Below, one piece after another: positions 49,668 through 60,326 of a stretch of DNA of 64,000 bases. Source of the stretch: Tetramitus jugosus (taxonomy: Eukaryota; Heterolobosea; Eutetramitea; Acrasida; Vahlkampfiidae); NCBI GenBank assembly GCA_937625935.1, contig OW569382.1, positions 248,001 through 312,000 of the forward strand, written 5' to 3'. How positions within the stretch are numbered: the stretch's first letter is position 1; the number at the start of each line of letters is the position of its first letter. Both the position numbers and the translations under genes were made by a program. Below the pieces are notes generated by a model. It was not told the origin of the DNA, made no database searches, and saw only the letters and a program-made list of their open reading frames with translations.

Positions 49668-50912
49668 ATGAAAAAACGAACACACACCCCTGTTGTTCGT
49701 GAGTATGAGAATCCACGCTATGCTGTGTGGACCACAGCACCAAGAGGAACTGCACCAAGCAGCAAGGAGGTCATCATCACTGGAAAGTGTGATGACTCTC
49801 CCAAGGCTGCCTTGGCCAAGAAGCTTGGCTTGGATTTTGGTGATTTGCTCACCAGGGTCCAAGTCATCAAGAAGGGCCCCAAGAGGTTTGTTGCGTGGGT
49901 AACTGTTGTTGATGACAACATTTACCCATTTGTTGAATCCTTCAACCGCAACAAGAAGACGAGTGGCTGCAAGACAGCACTCAAGCACAACGTAGATTGT
50001 GCCAAGAAGGTCGTCCTCCACGGTGTCAAAGGTAAGACGGAGGACGACATCAAGGCCATGCTTGGCACAACAAAGGTCAAGAACGTGCTCAAGAAGCATG
50101 ACACCGCCTTTGTTGTGATGGAGTCCGAAACGTATGCCGAAGCTTTGCTTCGGAATGTTCAATCCATGCCAGTGGAGGTGGAAGCAAAGCGCCTCATTCC
50201 ACGCCCATGTGATCTGGTCAAGGCTGTCAGCAAGAGGCTGACCAAGATGTACCAAGAGCTACTGGCTGTGGTGGACGACCTGCGCCACCAAGTCAGTGTG
50301 TTAAAAGATACGGCTTCCGTCAACCGGATTCCCCTCGCATCCCTGTCTCCAAGGACGCCGGAGCGAATCTCCGAATTCGAACCTTCGACTCCGTCTACGA
50401 CCGATGATTGGGAGTCGATCATGCCGGAGTCCCATCCCGCCACTCCAACTACGGTCACCCAAGAGCCAACCAACAACACCATTGATGAGGATGCTCGTAA
50501 CAGAGCAATCCTCGAGCTAGTATTGAACACCTCCGAGGTGTTCAAGAAAGTCAAGAAAGAGATTGCTGCCCGAGCAATCATGGTGGACCGTGCAAGAAGC
50601 ACAACCACCGAAGAAGATCCAGTTGAGTTGGATCTCAGTAACCCCGACTGTGAGTTACAGAGTCCCCAACTCAACGAACACAAGAAGCGATCAGCACGTG
50701 TCACCGTTGGTGACACTGCTGCCAACAAGATCCCGGCCAGGTTGGCCAGTATCAAGTCAGGTGCTCTCCGTAGGTCCTATCAACTGGCTAGGACTACGGA
50801 GCCATCTGACCTCACCAGTGGTGCTCCAGATGGTAGTGGAGGCCCTCGCAACGAATCCCTGAAGAAGGGATCAAAACAACATTCCAAGAAGAGAATGAAT
50901 CCTGTTGCGTAG
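49668..50912 (+). CDS. retroelement ORF1-like protein
   Basis: 414 residues, start MKKRTHTPVV. Diverged or truncated copies at 52188-52750 and, inverted, at 52751-53957 define it as a repeat-encoded protein. Residues about 45-200 are the conserved core (RVQVIKKGPKRFVAWVTVVD, NVDCAKKVVLHGVKGKTEDD, DTAFVVMESETYAEALL), with alternating strands and helices that could be an RRM- or trimer-type RNA-binding fold. The last 210 residues are Ser/Pro/Thr-rich and basic at the end. No catalytic motif. The ORF1 label rests on its place in the element family, not on a motif. Confidence 0.6.
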   Translation: MKKRTHTPVVREYENPRYAVWTTAPRGTAPSSKEVIITGKCDDSPKAALAKKLGLDFGDLLTRVQVIKKGPKRFVAWVTVVDDNIYPFVESFNRNKKTSGCKTALKHNVDCAKKVVLHGVKGKTEDDIKAMLGTTKVKNVLKKHDTAFVVMESETYAEALLRNVQSMPVEVEAKRLIPRPCDLVKAVSKRLTKMYQELLAVVDDLRHQVSVLKDTASVNRIPLASLSPRTPERISEFEPSTPSTTDDWESIMPESHPATPTTVTQEPTNNTIDEDARNRAILELVLNTSEVFKKVKKEIAARAIMVDRARSTTTEEDPVELDLSNPDCELQSPQLNEHKKRSARVTVGDTAANKIPARLASIKSGALRRSYQLARTTEPSDLTSGAPDGSGGPRNESLKKGSKQHSKKRMNPVA

Positions 50913-50956
50913 GCCTGCCACTCCACTGGGCAAGCACCACATCATGTTAGACAATT

Positions 50957-50978
50957 GAGAGCAGGCAAGCCTGCTCTC
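50957..50978 (+). repeat. perfect hairpin in the retroelement 3' UTR
   Basis: GAGAGCAGGC / GCCTGCTCTC around AA. The inverted copy at 54031-54052 keeps both 10-base arms with loop TA. It lies about 57 bp before the poly(A), a likely RNA recognition structure. Confidence 0.7.
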
Positions 50979-51046
50979 ACGCAAAAGAAAAATAAAAGTT
51001 CCGCAACGTGGTGCGTGAGCACCATTTGTTGTATTAAAAAAAAAAA

Positions 51047-51061
51047 AAACGCCCATGAAAT
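51047..51061 (+). repeat. junction repeat B
   Basis: AAACGCCCATGAAAT, directly after the poly(A) of copy 1. It differs from repeat A at one base. Confidence 0.7.
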
Positions 51062-52179
51062 GGCTCAAGAGCGATGTCACAGTTTCCTTCCGAGTTACTG
51101 TCGGTCAGTAGCGATCGTGGATCAGTGGGTCTCAATGACATAGAGGAAACTATAACCGCACAAACCGCCTGGTTTATCGGATCAATGGTGTCTGGTAAGA
51201 GGGACACGGAAGCGAAGCAGTTGCTGCTTGACACGCTTGAGGAAATCAAGCACACACAAACATTCCAGCATGAGAATGTCTTCCAGTCAAGCAACCGCCT
51301 CGAGTACGTCAAGAACACTTACCTTAAGTGGTGTGCACAAAGGATGCACACCCAAGGCATTACACTTAACAATGGGAGCATCCACCGCAATTGTGACGAT
51401 TGTAACATTGCCCGGTATGTTCCAACAACTATTCTCAAGAAGCAGTTCAAGGGTGGAATCACTAACAGAAGTCAGCTGATGGTTGGTGTGAGAGTCATGA
51501 GTTTAAAAGAGATCAAAAACAAGTTCCCAGGATGCAAGATTGGAACAAGGTCTCATGAGTTGTTGACAATAATGGTGTCACAAATGAATGAATGTGAGTG
51601 CACTCCGACGTTAGAGACTAACGCCAGAGTCTCTGTAGAGCAAACTTTGATGATAGGACAATATCCCGTCGAGGGCAGAGAGCAAATACAGTTGCGTATG
51701 GAGCATGAGAGACTCTGCAGGATTAAAGAGATTGGCGGTCTGTGGTGGTTACAAGTTGAAGCAATGGATGGTGGGGTGGACTGTAGTTTTCTAAAGTACC
51801 CCCACAAGATTGATAGAAAGCTGGAGTGGTTCTATGCACAAGTGCGGAGTGGTACTTTGCACACTCGAGAAGTCATGAGGGTATTTTATGGAAAAAATGA
51901 AGCTCCAACAGTGTGTGAAAGATGTAACAAGGAGTCAGAGACTATTCTACATTGTCTCATTCGCTGTCCACGAGCCATTTTGACTAGAAGAATGGCTATG
52001 TCGGTAGGTGATGAACTGAGTGGTCTGGGAGTCCACCCAAAGCACCAGATAGACCTATGGTTCGACTCTGTGTGTTGGAAAGGAGGTAAGCTGAGTGTGC
52101 AACCAAACCGAAAATCGAGCGTTATCCATTGTAAATATTCAGAAAATAAAACAGAGCAACCAGTTGGTTGTATTTAAAA
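51062..52179 (+). mobile_element. non-LTR retrotransposon copy 2 (5'-truncated, ORF2 C-terminal part)
   Basis: About 1.1 kb. An open frame enters at the left junction and continues to a stop in the final bases, so this is a 5'-truncated copy, the normal product of target-primed reverse transcription. It ends CAGTTGGTTGTATT plus poly(A), the motif shared with copies 1 and 5 and with the tRNA-Trp insert. It sits tail to head after copy 1. Confidence 0.8.
51074..52177 (+). CDS. C-terminal part of non-LTR retrotransposon ORF2 protein with CCHC zinc finger
   Basis: 367 residues from the first ATG; the frame is open back to the truncation point, so this start is not the natural one. The informative part is near residues 255-305: YAQVRSGTLHTREVMRVF then CERCNKESETILHCLIRCP. 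This is the zf-RVT CCHC finger (C-x2-C-x8-H-x4-C) found after the reverse transcriptase in many LINE-type ORF2 proteins. Reverse transcriptase and endonuclease domains are missing through truncation. A second Cys cluster (CDDCNIARYVP) lies near residue 112. Confidence 0.75.
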   Translation: MSQFPSELLSVSSDRGSVGLNDIEETITAQTAWFIGSMVSGKRDTEAKQLLLDTLEEIKHTQTFQHENVFQSSNRLEYVKNTYLKWCAQRMHTQGITLNNGSIHRNCDDCNIARYVPTTILKKQFKGGITNRSQLMVGVRVMSLKEIKNKFPGCKIGTRSHELLTIMVSQMNECECTPTLETNARVSVEQTLMIGQYPVEGREQIQLRMEHERLCRIKEIGGLWWLQVEAMDGGVDCSFLKYPHKIDRKLEWFYAQVRSGTLHTREVMRVFYGKNEAPTVCERCNKESETILHCLIRCPRAILTRRMAMSVGDELSGLGVHPKHQIDLWFDSVCWKGGKLSVQPNRKSSVIHCKYSENKTEQPVGCI

Positions 52180-52193
52180 AAACGCCCATGAAA
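52180..52193 (+). repeat. junction repeat C
   Basis: AAACGCCCATGAAA after the poly(A) of copy 2. It overlaps the first bases of copy 3, whose own start (ATGAAAAAACG) shares sequence with it. Confidence 0.65.
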
Positions 52194-52750
52194 AAACGAA
52201 CACACACCCCAAGAGGGACTGCACCAAGCAGCAAGGAGGTCATCTCCCAAGGCTGCCTTGGCAAAGAAGATTGGCTCGGATTTTGGTGAATGGCTCACCA
52301 GGGTCCAAGTCATCAAGAAGAGCCCCAAGAGATTTGTTGCGTGTGTAACTGTTGTTGATGACATTTACCCATTTGTTGAATTTTTCAACCGCGACAAGAA
52401 GATGAGTGGATGCAAGGCAGCACTCAAGCACAACGTAGATTGTGCCAAGAAGGTCGTCCTCCACGGTGTCAAAGGTAAGACGGAGGACGACATCAAGGCC
52501 ATGCTTGGCGCAACAAAAGTCAATAATGTGCTCAAGAAGCACAACACTGCTTTTGTTGTGATGGAGGCGGAAACGTATGCTGAAGCTTTGTTTCGGAACG
52601 TTAAATCCAAGCGCTTCCTTCAACGCCCACGTGATCCTGTCAAGGTTGTCAGTAAGAGGCCGACCAATATGTACCATGAGCTCCTGGCAACTACGGTCAC
52701 CCAAGAGCCAATCACCACCAATGCTAATGACGAGGATGCTCGTAACAGAG
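52188..52750 (+). pseudogene. retroelement copy 3: deleted ORF1-like copy
   Basis: Close to copy 1 but with several deletions: about 46 and 24 bp near the start, the first after CACACACCCC, and a large one between ELLA and TTVTQEP. Small deletions put the start ATG and the main frame (52258 onward) in different phases. Similarity stops at 52750, where inverted element sequence begins. Confidence 0.75.
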
Positions 52751-53957
52751 AATTTGAGATCTTTCGCTCCAAGGCTTGGTAGGACTTTCCAGTTACCATG
52801 TGATTTCTCTCATGACACAATAATTTGTCAACCCTCCCCAAATCACAGTCTTCTCTTATTCCACGTTGATTTGAGGAAAGCGTCGATGAAAGACTTAGGA
52901 ACTTTTCCTTGACCAATCCACGGATAACTTTCACCAAATTTTTGTACCAGTGCATGAAGCCATTACAGCTTCCTGTCTATACCATGAGGGTATTTGAGGA
53001 AGTTAAAATCTGGGCCCCTGTTTTTGCGGCTCGCGGTAGCCAACGCAGCTCGTCTACTCTTGCACTTCTTGGTCAAACAGAGACTGTAGATGCGATCTCT
53101 ACACATGCAGATTACCCCTCTGCACTTAAGACAGACCTCCGCCATCCGGCTTCCACACCCACTCACCTGGTATACTAACACTGTCACGTTGTTATTTTCT
53201 TCTTTTGGGTCTTGTTCCTCAGATCCTAGCACTCCTCTTCTCTGAATCTCCTTTTCGGAGTCATCATCCACATCCACATTGACTGGTTCGTCCTAAGTCA
53301 AACCATACCTTTTACGAGCAGTAACCAGCGCCAATGCTGCAATTTCCTTCTTCACTCTTGCTAACACATGCTCCAGGATAGGCCGATTCTCAGCACTGAG
53401 CGGTACAACAGATACTGGCTTTCTACTTCCACTAGTTCAAGTAGTCTCCACACTAGCAGTGGTTTGGTCAACTACTTCCTGTTTTGGAACGGTTTGTTTC
53501 TACCTTGATTCCTTGTCTTTCCTAACTCCTTGGTGAGTTTTATGACCTGCTGACGCGGTCCGTCTACCAGCGTCAGCAGCTCCTCCCTCATACATCTTGG
53601 TCAACCTTTTGTTGACAGCTTGAGAGGATCATGACGTATCGAGTTACTTCATAGGCACCATGTTCTTCATGCCGTGGACGACCACCTTTCTTGTGCAATC
53701 AACACTGCGCTTAGGTGCAGCAGTGCTGTTGCCAGGCCTCCTCTCTTTGTTGAAGAACTCAACAAACTCATAGATGCGGTCACCCTTGACCGTCACCCGA
53801 GCAACAAAGCGCTGGCCTTTCCTCTTGATGACTTAGACTCGGTTGAGCCAGTCATCACACATCTCTCCTATCTTTCTTGCCAAAGATGACTGAGAGACAC
53901 CATTACCGTTGCCAGTAATGACGACATGTGATTTCCGTTTTTTCTGAGTTTTTTCAT
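52751..53957 (-). pseudogene. retroelement copy 4: decayed ORF1-like copy, inverted
   Basis: The minus-strand frame from about 53957 aligns with the ORF1-like protein (VITGNG, DWLNRV, GQRFVARVTV, YEFVEFFN, VDCTRKVVVHGMK, NKRLTKMY, ARVKKEIAALA) but carries in-frame stops. Its distal part gains a Cys-rich segment (VCLKCRGVICMCRD, about 53090-53140) and then FLKYPHGIDRKL, which matches FLKYPHKIDRKL of the ORF2 fragment in copy 2. It is thus a composite, or a relic in which ORF1- and ORF2-like parts are still joined. The lower boundary is uncertain. Confidence 0.65.
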
Positions 53958-54111
53958 TTTTTTATTTTTTTTTTAATACAACCAATGGTGCTCGCGCACC
54001 ACGTTGCGGAACTTTTGTATGTTTTTGTGTGAGAGCAGGCTAGCCTGCTCTCGATTGCCTAACATGATGTGGTACTTGCCCAGTGGAGTGGCAGGTCTAT
54101 GCAACAGGATT
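53958..54111 (-). mobile_element. retroelement copy 5: 3' UTR and poly(A) only, inverted
   Basis: Nearly the same as the 3' UTR of copy 1 on the opposite strand, from CAACAGGATT through the GAGAGCAGGC hairpin to GGTTGTATT and a poly(A) of about 20 bases, interrupted by T. Copy 4 follows its poly(A) directly, so tail-to-head nesting recurs in inverted orientation. It is strongly 5'-truncated. Confidence 0.8.
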
Positions 54112-55647
54112 AATTGGGGTGATCAGAAGTCAATTTGTTTCGCTATGCTGGGAGCTCAACTAGCGATTGCCAAAAGGCACATTGTGCATTCTCAGTTCAA
54201 AATCCCTACATTAGTTATTGATTCCTCCCATTTTAAGGTGATCAAGCAAGACTCACACTCCCAGATGGTAAAAATTGTCTGTGTAATTCATAACCATGTC
54301 GTTCATGAGCACTCCCACTTGTAAATTTGTTTGTAAATACAATCAAGATATTTTTGACTAGATAACCTTCAAAGGTCAAAAAGCTCCATTATGATACGAA
54401 AATCGAGAGGACTCAGCAGCAAACAGGATGAGCTCAGGCGTTAACAATTCTGGTTGCTTGACTAGTTCACAGTTTTTGCATTCTCAAGAATCTTTAGTTC
54501 TCTATTTTTTCTTGTTTCTTCTTTGACCCTGTCCCCGTTGAGGTTTGTGAAGTCCGAGAGCTCTGACACCAGAATGCCTGTGGTTTGATCTCCTCTTGAT
54601 ATTCTCTGCGGCCTGCATAGTTTTCGTATCTTTCATAGATGAAGGAATTCCTTGGACGCAGCGAAACAGTGTTGAATGCGACAAAGTGATTTCCCTCAAT
54701 GTTGCTATGTTTCTATCGGTGGAGAGGTATGGAGGAGGAATATGTATCAACGATTACAAAGATAATCTAAAGGATAGATCTTGCATCGAGATAGAAGTAC
54801 GGATACTTCTTTTGGATATGATGTCAAGCATCTTCAAACACTCATTCGGTCTATCATATCCAACATTCGTCTTCGTGAGACATGTAATATGTCAAACTTC
54901 TCTATTGTTCTCCTCACCTATTTTAATATGATTTTTATTATGTCCAAGATGCCATGCAAAATCGGATACCTTCGTCTACGGTCTGATCAGATGTGGGTGT
55001 AATCGATGCATGCCGCAAGCTTGAGTTGAAAGTCTGTAAAAAACGCTCAGATTCCCATTGCATACTGTAGTTTGACAAGGTTATGTTCATTTCAAGGTCT
55101 CGAAAGACTCGAAATGGTTGATATAGAAAGGAAAGCTTTTGATAAAGTTATGGATGTAGTAGTGAAATGAAGTAGGTTTCAGTGTGTCGGAATCTATTCG
55201 TTGTTCTTGATATACACCCCATGGATAATGTCTAATCATATCAAGACAGAAAGATGTGGTAAATGTCAATAAATGTATGTATATCAATATTGCCCTGTAA
55301 AGACTGATAGGAATCTGTTTCATATCTGTTTAATTATCTAGATACATTGATTTTTCAAACATAAGATGTAATATCTGAATGTTGAGCTGTGCCAACGAAT
55401 TGCAAAAACTAGATTCGTTGATCAAGGAGCATGCAGATCAATTCCTCCTTCCACCTTCTGAGAAAAGTTTAATATCTGGACGATCCCATTCTGGTTCAAA
55501 GTCGAGAGTGAGACTCTTTTATTGAGTCCGACACTGTTATAAATATTGGATTTCGGTGACTACAATGCATATCCTCATTTGACTGGCAGGCACATAAAGT
55601 TTATGAGTAGCAAAAAAATATATCGTTTGTTTTCGCTCAGTATGCGA
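54112..55647. other. gene-poor interval to the right of the retroelement cluster
   Basis: 1.5 kb with no recognised gene. A minus-strand frame at 54502-54750 (82 codons, ending in a very basic GQGQRRNKKK tail) is the best candidate; it might be an exon or a relic. The rest is AT-rich with stops in all frames. No tRNA or repeat was seen. Confidence 0.4.
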
Positions 55648-58231
55648 TCATTGTTTAGTTGCGAATAGCGACATATCAGCATCAGTCGCACACACCAGCC
55701 GACGATCATCGGGACTGAAATCAAATGAAACAATTGGTGCGTTAGCTTCCATCCTGACCACTTCATTGTTAGTTGGTTGAGAAACGTCCCAAAGAGCCAC
55801 CGTGTTATGAAAACTTGTCGCTAGAAGAGTGGAGCCGTTTGAATGCCCCCAAGTCGAATAACGTGCTGAGGAATGTATAGGGCTTTCATTTTGCTCAAAT
55901 TTATGAACAGGACGCGATGATTTCCTCAAATCGTAAACTAGATGACTAGAGTTTCGCATTGACACGCACATATATTGATCATCATTGCTAAATGAGCAGG
56001 TAGAAATGTTAGTATCCTGAGTTGTTAGACAAGGCTTCATATTCAATTGTGTCAAGGGATGTGAGTCCTTTTTCAGTCGCAAATCGAAAAGATTCAACTG
56101 AGAGCTGGAGCAGGTGGCCAGAACAGTTCCAGAACCACTCAGTTGAAAAGATGATATATCCCGAGTTCCAAAAGGCAGTACACGAACGGAATTTTGTCGC
56201 ATATCTGAATCATAGCTCAGACAACGAAAATCAAAAATTGTGACACACCCTTTGCCGTTTGATGAATCTGAAAGACCAAATAACCAATCACTAGATCTAT
56301 TCTGGCCAAATCTGATATGAGAATATTCTGTCGCTACGGGTGTTTTTACATTCAAGAATGTTGGGACCGTGGCCTTGTTCTCACCCGTTTCTACATCCCA
56401 GATCATGATCTTACAGTCCTTGCTGGAGGCAGCAAAATATCGTTCATAACAGGGGTGAGGGGCGATAGAATTTACACTGTGTCTATATTCTAAACCATAT
56501 TGATTATGTCAGAATGTTGTCTAACAAGTTTGTTGTAATATACGATCAATACATACCAATAGAAAGCAACTCACTACCGCATGCAGGATTAACTATCCGA
56601 ACCGCATCATGGCAACCAAGCATTAAAAATCTCCCATTGCAAGAATGCATGGCAGCCCTTACTTGCGATTGCAACTTTATACTCGTGCACTGTTCATAAT
56701 TTGTCGAGAGTAGTACCTGATTGGATTTGTCCCCCGTTACTGCCACTAAGTGTCCCAACTCACTAAAACTAGCAAATCGGACGGGTCCAGAGTGAAGTCG
56801 ATTGCGCACATGTCCCTTCCTCCACTCCGACGTAGGATTCGATGGATTCTGCGAGCGATAACACAAGGATTAATATCTGGATCAATTGACAAGAATTTAA
56901 AGTAAAAATTACTCACCATTTCATATCGTTCATGATATTCAAGAACGTATCCGCTAATAAATGTAAACAACATCCAGAAATGAGTAAAAACTATTCAACC
57001 ATATCATCAAATAAAAAAGAAAATGTACATACTATTGCGACTTATTGTTTAGAACATCATCCAAATAGACTTGAATCGAAATCAGATTACGCATCGGTAA
57101 TCGATCGCAAATACTTGGATCCAATTTTTGCTTCTTCTTCAAAAAATCACGAATCACAAGTTGTTCCTCTAACGAGAAAGGATAGTGCAACAATTGACCG
57201 TTACTCAATCCAAGACCACCTAAATACTCAGTCAATTCTTGATTCGTCATGTCTTCTGTCAAATGACGACATACTTCAGATGAAATGTACGGCTTTAACG
57301 TAAAATTCTTTGTGAAAAACCTTTCGCTCTTTTTGCGTATTTTGTCATTCGTCCAACTGTGCGTCTCCATGCGAAACGATGTCATTGACGGTGTTAGGTT
57401 AAATCGAGGGAAAGGATCATTCGGCAATATCTTATCAATCGAATTCTCTTCTTCTAGCTCCAACAGCGCTACTCTTTCCAAATAAAAATCCGAGTCAGCA
57501 GCATCGTTCAATGCCAATAATTTCGCATAATACTCTTGGTCACATGTCGACACAGAACATTGATATTTGTGATTGCGTATTAATGGACACAAACTACTGT
57601 ATCTGCTCTGATAGGGGAATGTGTCCTGAGTCACATTTTCAACTGCACCATCATCATCATCCTCGATAGTATCGTTCGTTGTTGCTTGATCTCCACTCAG
57701 AGCTGGAGAGGACTTTCTTCGTTTTGATTCACTGATTGTGCCTCCATTCTGCTTGACTGTTGTTGAATCATCTTTCGATCGATTTCTCTTGTTGGAATCA
57801 CTTGATTTGGATGCCATTGAAATACTCTTGCATTGTTTCTCTGCAATTCGATCACATGGAGAAGTTACATTAATGAATGAAAATTTTGATGAGTAAGCAA
57901 TCAACAACAACAATTTTTAAAAAAATGGTAAATCGGACAAGCCGATCCTCTACTCAAAGCACACACACACGTACTCTTCTCCTTAATCTTGTTAATTTTT
58001 TGTTCGAGAGAAATGAGTTGCTTCAATGCCTCCATCTCCTTCTCCATTCTGTTTCACGACACAAAATTGATGAGAAAATGAACGATCAGTGTTAGTCGCA
58101 CACATTCAAAACTTCAACAATCTGTTGATGAGATCCAAACAGAGATAAAAAATCAAATCCATGTTTGGTTGATTGATCACATACTCTCCAAGAATATGGA
58201 TGGTTTGAATAATGTTAAAACCGGACTGCAT
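55648..58231 (-). CDS. WD40-repeat protein with N-terminal coiled coil
   Basis: Six-exon model: 58231-58185, 58048-57975, 57840-57033, 56953-56917, 56848-56557 and 56489-55648, giving 699 residues; all introns are GT-AG and all phases agree. The last joins restore a readable propeller: SELLSIG joins EYRHSVNSIAPHPCYERYFA. Residues 1-45 form a short coiled coil, 45-310 are basic/Ser-rich and then globular, and about 320-690 are WD repeats (KIMIWDVETG, TVALWDVSQP, LVYDLRKSS). No ortholog name is certain. A translation start at 58047 (second exon) would also be possible; the frame is the same. Confidence 0.75.
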
Positions 58232-58354
58232 TTCGACAAACGTTTCAGAGAGACAAGTGAATGCGACGTTCGGGTGTGATTGTGTTTTTTTTGGCTGACA
58301 GAAAATTGAGCGGGATGAAGAAGAAACCGTTTTGGTCAAGCGGAGAAATTACAG

Positions 58355-59947
58355 TTAAAATTTTCGCCATTTGTCTCTAGAGTTGGGAGTTATGCTTACA
58401 GAGGAGGATGTAGGTGTCATTCTTCTTGCTTGGCTTCTATTGTTTCCATTTGGTGGAGAGCGCCTGTTATTGGGAGCTGTGCTGGGTCTTGGAGGGCTTC
58501 CACCTGACACGACAGCTCGGCTAACGGGTGCATTTCTCATCACTCGCACCTTTTGTTGGCTAGCTCTTAATTCAGAAGCATCCATCGCAGAATTATTGTT
58601 GAATTGTGAGGTTTGTCTAGGCGCAGGTTGCTGAGTCGGGAAATAGGGCTGGTTGGGAGGTTGGTACTCCTTAACATATTGGTGTATGTGCGCTGAGGTT
58701 GCCGCGGGGATTGGTTCTCGAGGCATCATCAAATCTTCCTCATTGATATTATTCTGGCCCATTTGGGGACTATGATTCGATTGATCATTCTCAAATAGGT
58801 GTCTCAACATTGTTTCTTCTACTTCAGCCTCACTGAGATTAGGAATAGGGTTCTCTGTCGTTCCCTTAATGATATCTAAGAATTGATTATTCATTGCACA
58901 GACACCTCTCATCAAAGCTTTCTTCAAATTCTCTTGCAAAACTCTCTTATCCTTGGTCTCGTGAAGCAATCTAGAGTTCAACACTTCGATCTGTTGTCTG
59001 AGCTGGTCCATTTTCATATCATAATCGTTCTTTAATTCAGCTACAGTGGTGTCTAATCTCAGTCCCCAGATTGCATCACTGCTACTCTGTTTATGCTGAA
59101 GTATCCAGATGTACCAACCTTGAAGAATGCGCCGCTTTATTCCCCTCAGATAATGCTTCCTTGCGATAATTGAAAGTGTTGCAGTTCTCTTCTTATCATG
59201 AACGTATTCTCTCCACCTCATGAAACATTCAGCCCTCAAGGTTTTTAGATGTTCTTGATGGCGCACATGAGCCACAAGATCAGCCATTCTAAATGTTAAA
59301 CCTTTAAATTTGTTCAAGTAGAAATCTCTCTTCTTCACTCCTTCGATGAGCTTCTCAATCCTCTCCTCCCTCTCTGCAATGATACCTTCCTTCTCATTTA
59401 TAATTTTCCTCAACTGATCTTGTGTTTTCTTGTGTAACTTTCCCTTCACATCAAAATATTGAGACTACCCAAAGATAAATTGAATCGTTAGAATATTATC
59501 ACAGAATGAAAGAATTCTAGACATGAAAATAATCCTTACCATGATTTCCTTTCGAAGATAGTTTGAAACATCGTTTAGCTTTTCCGTTAAGCTCTCTACA
59601 TCATAGCTGGTTTCATCATTGAATATTGCAGAAGTATTTTCGTCCACTTCCTCTGATAATTCACTTGGATTTATCGCACTATGTTCACCTTCATGATCCT
59701 CATGCTCCTGAAAAGACTGCTCGTTAGACATTTCACTTCGATCTGCGATGGAAGCGCCAGTCGTTGGTGCCACAGTAGTTACAAAAGATGCTCTTCTTGT
59801 TGCAGGTCCTTGCAAAGATGAAACTAAAGAATTGTTAGAGCTCGATGGAACTCCATTACTTGAAGGCTCTTGTACGAGAAGCTGGTCATCAGAGTACTCA
59901 TCATCGTCATAGTCTAATGATGCACGAGAACTAAACATGGGGTTCAT
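58355..59947 (-). CDS. POC5: POC5-like centriole protein
   Basis: Exons 59947-59540 and 59464-58355 give 505 residues (75-bp intron GTAAGG...GGTAG). An acidic N-terminal part is followed by a coiled coil (about 120-185) and Trp-containing, centrin-binding-type segments (LRAECFMRWREYV, RRILQGWYIWILQHK). After a second coiled coil comes LQENLKKALMRGVCAMN, close to the most conserved POC5 box. The C-terminal third is Pro/Asn/Ser-rich. POC5 binds centrin inside the distal centriole, in line with a flagellate stage. Confidence 0.8.
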
Positions 59948-60326
59948 TTTTTATTGCGAGCTGGTAGAGCACAAGGTGATTGTTCTGCTGATTCTTCTTT
60001 CCGACACAAACTAATTTTTTCGTATGGTGTTTTTGGCGCCAATGTTCGAGCGGTGAAGTGTGTGATCACTTCTCATGAGCTGCAAAAGTGAGACACCAAA
60101 GGTTCAGGAAGCTACGGCAACATTTCCCAACATCCACTCCCTCCCTGGCCCTTGAATGGCTCAACGGAATGTGTGAAGAAGGCTATTTATGATTCGTCGA
60201 GTATTATTGTAACACCCACGAAAGCTGACAACTTTAAAAAAAGTTCCAAATCTCCTCCCACCATCGAAAACGAACTAACATTGGTACCACCACTTTTACT
60301 CATTAAAACTATCAACAAACTACAAT
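59948..60326. other. intergenic, shared divergent promoter region
   Basis: 379 bp between the POC5 and reticulon starts. The open frame over its right half ends inside the first reticulon intron and has no recognised family. Confidence 0.4.

Larger units (their letters stand above)
49656..51046 (+). mobile_element. non-LTR retrotransposon copy 1 (ORF1-like plus 3' UTR, no reverse transcriptase)
   Basis: About 1.39 kb ending in CACCATTTGTTGTATT plus 14 A. It holds one long ORF, then a 120-bp 3' UTR with a perfect hairpin. Base composition and codon use are more GC-rich than in the neighbours. There is no reverse transcriptase, so it looks non-autonomous or internally deleted, like TRE5-A.2-type derivatives. 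The same 3' UTR recurs inverted at 53958-54111. Confidence 0.8.

Noticed and set aside
49641-54111. LTR retrotransposon or DNA transposon explanation for the repeat cluster
   Set aside because: No long terminal repeats or terminal inverted repeats; poly(A) tails, 5' truncations, short flanking repeats and a zf-RVT finger fit a non-LTR element.
54502-54750. 82-codon minus-strand frame ending in a basic tail
   Set aside because: No recognised motif and no supporting splice context; described only within the interval.
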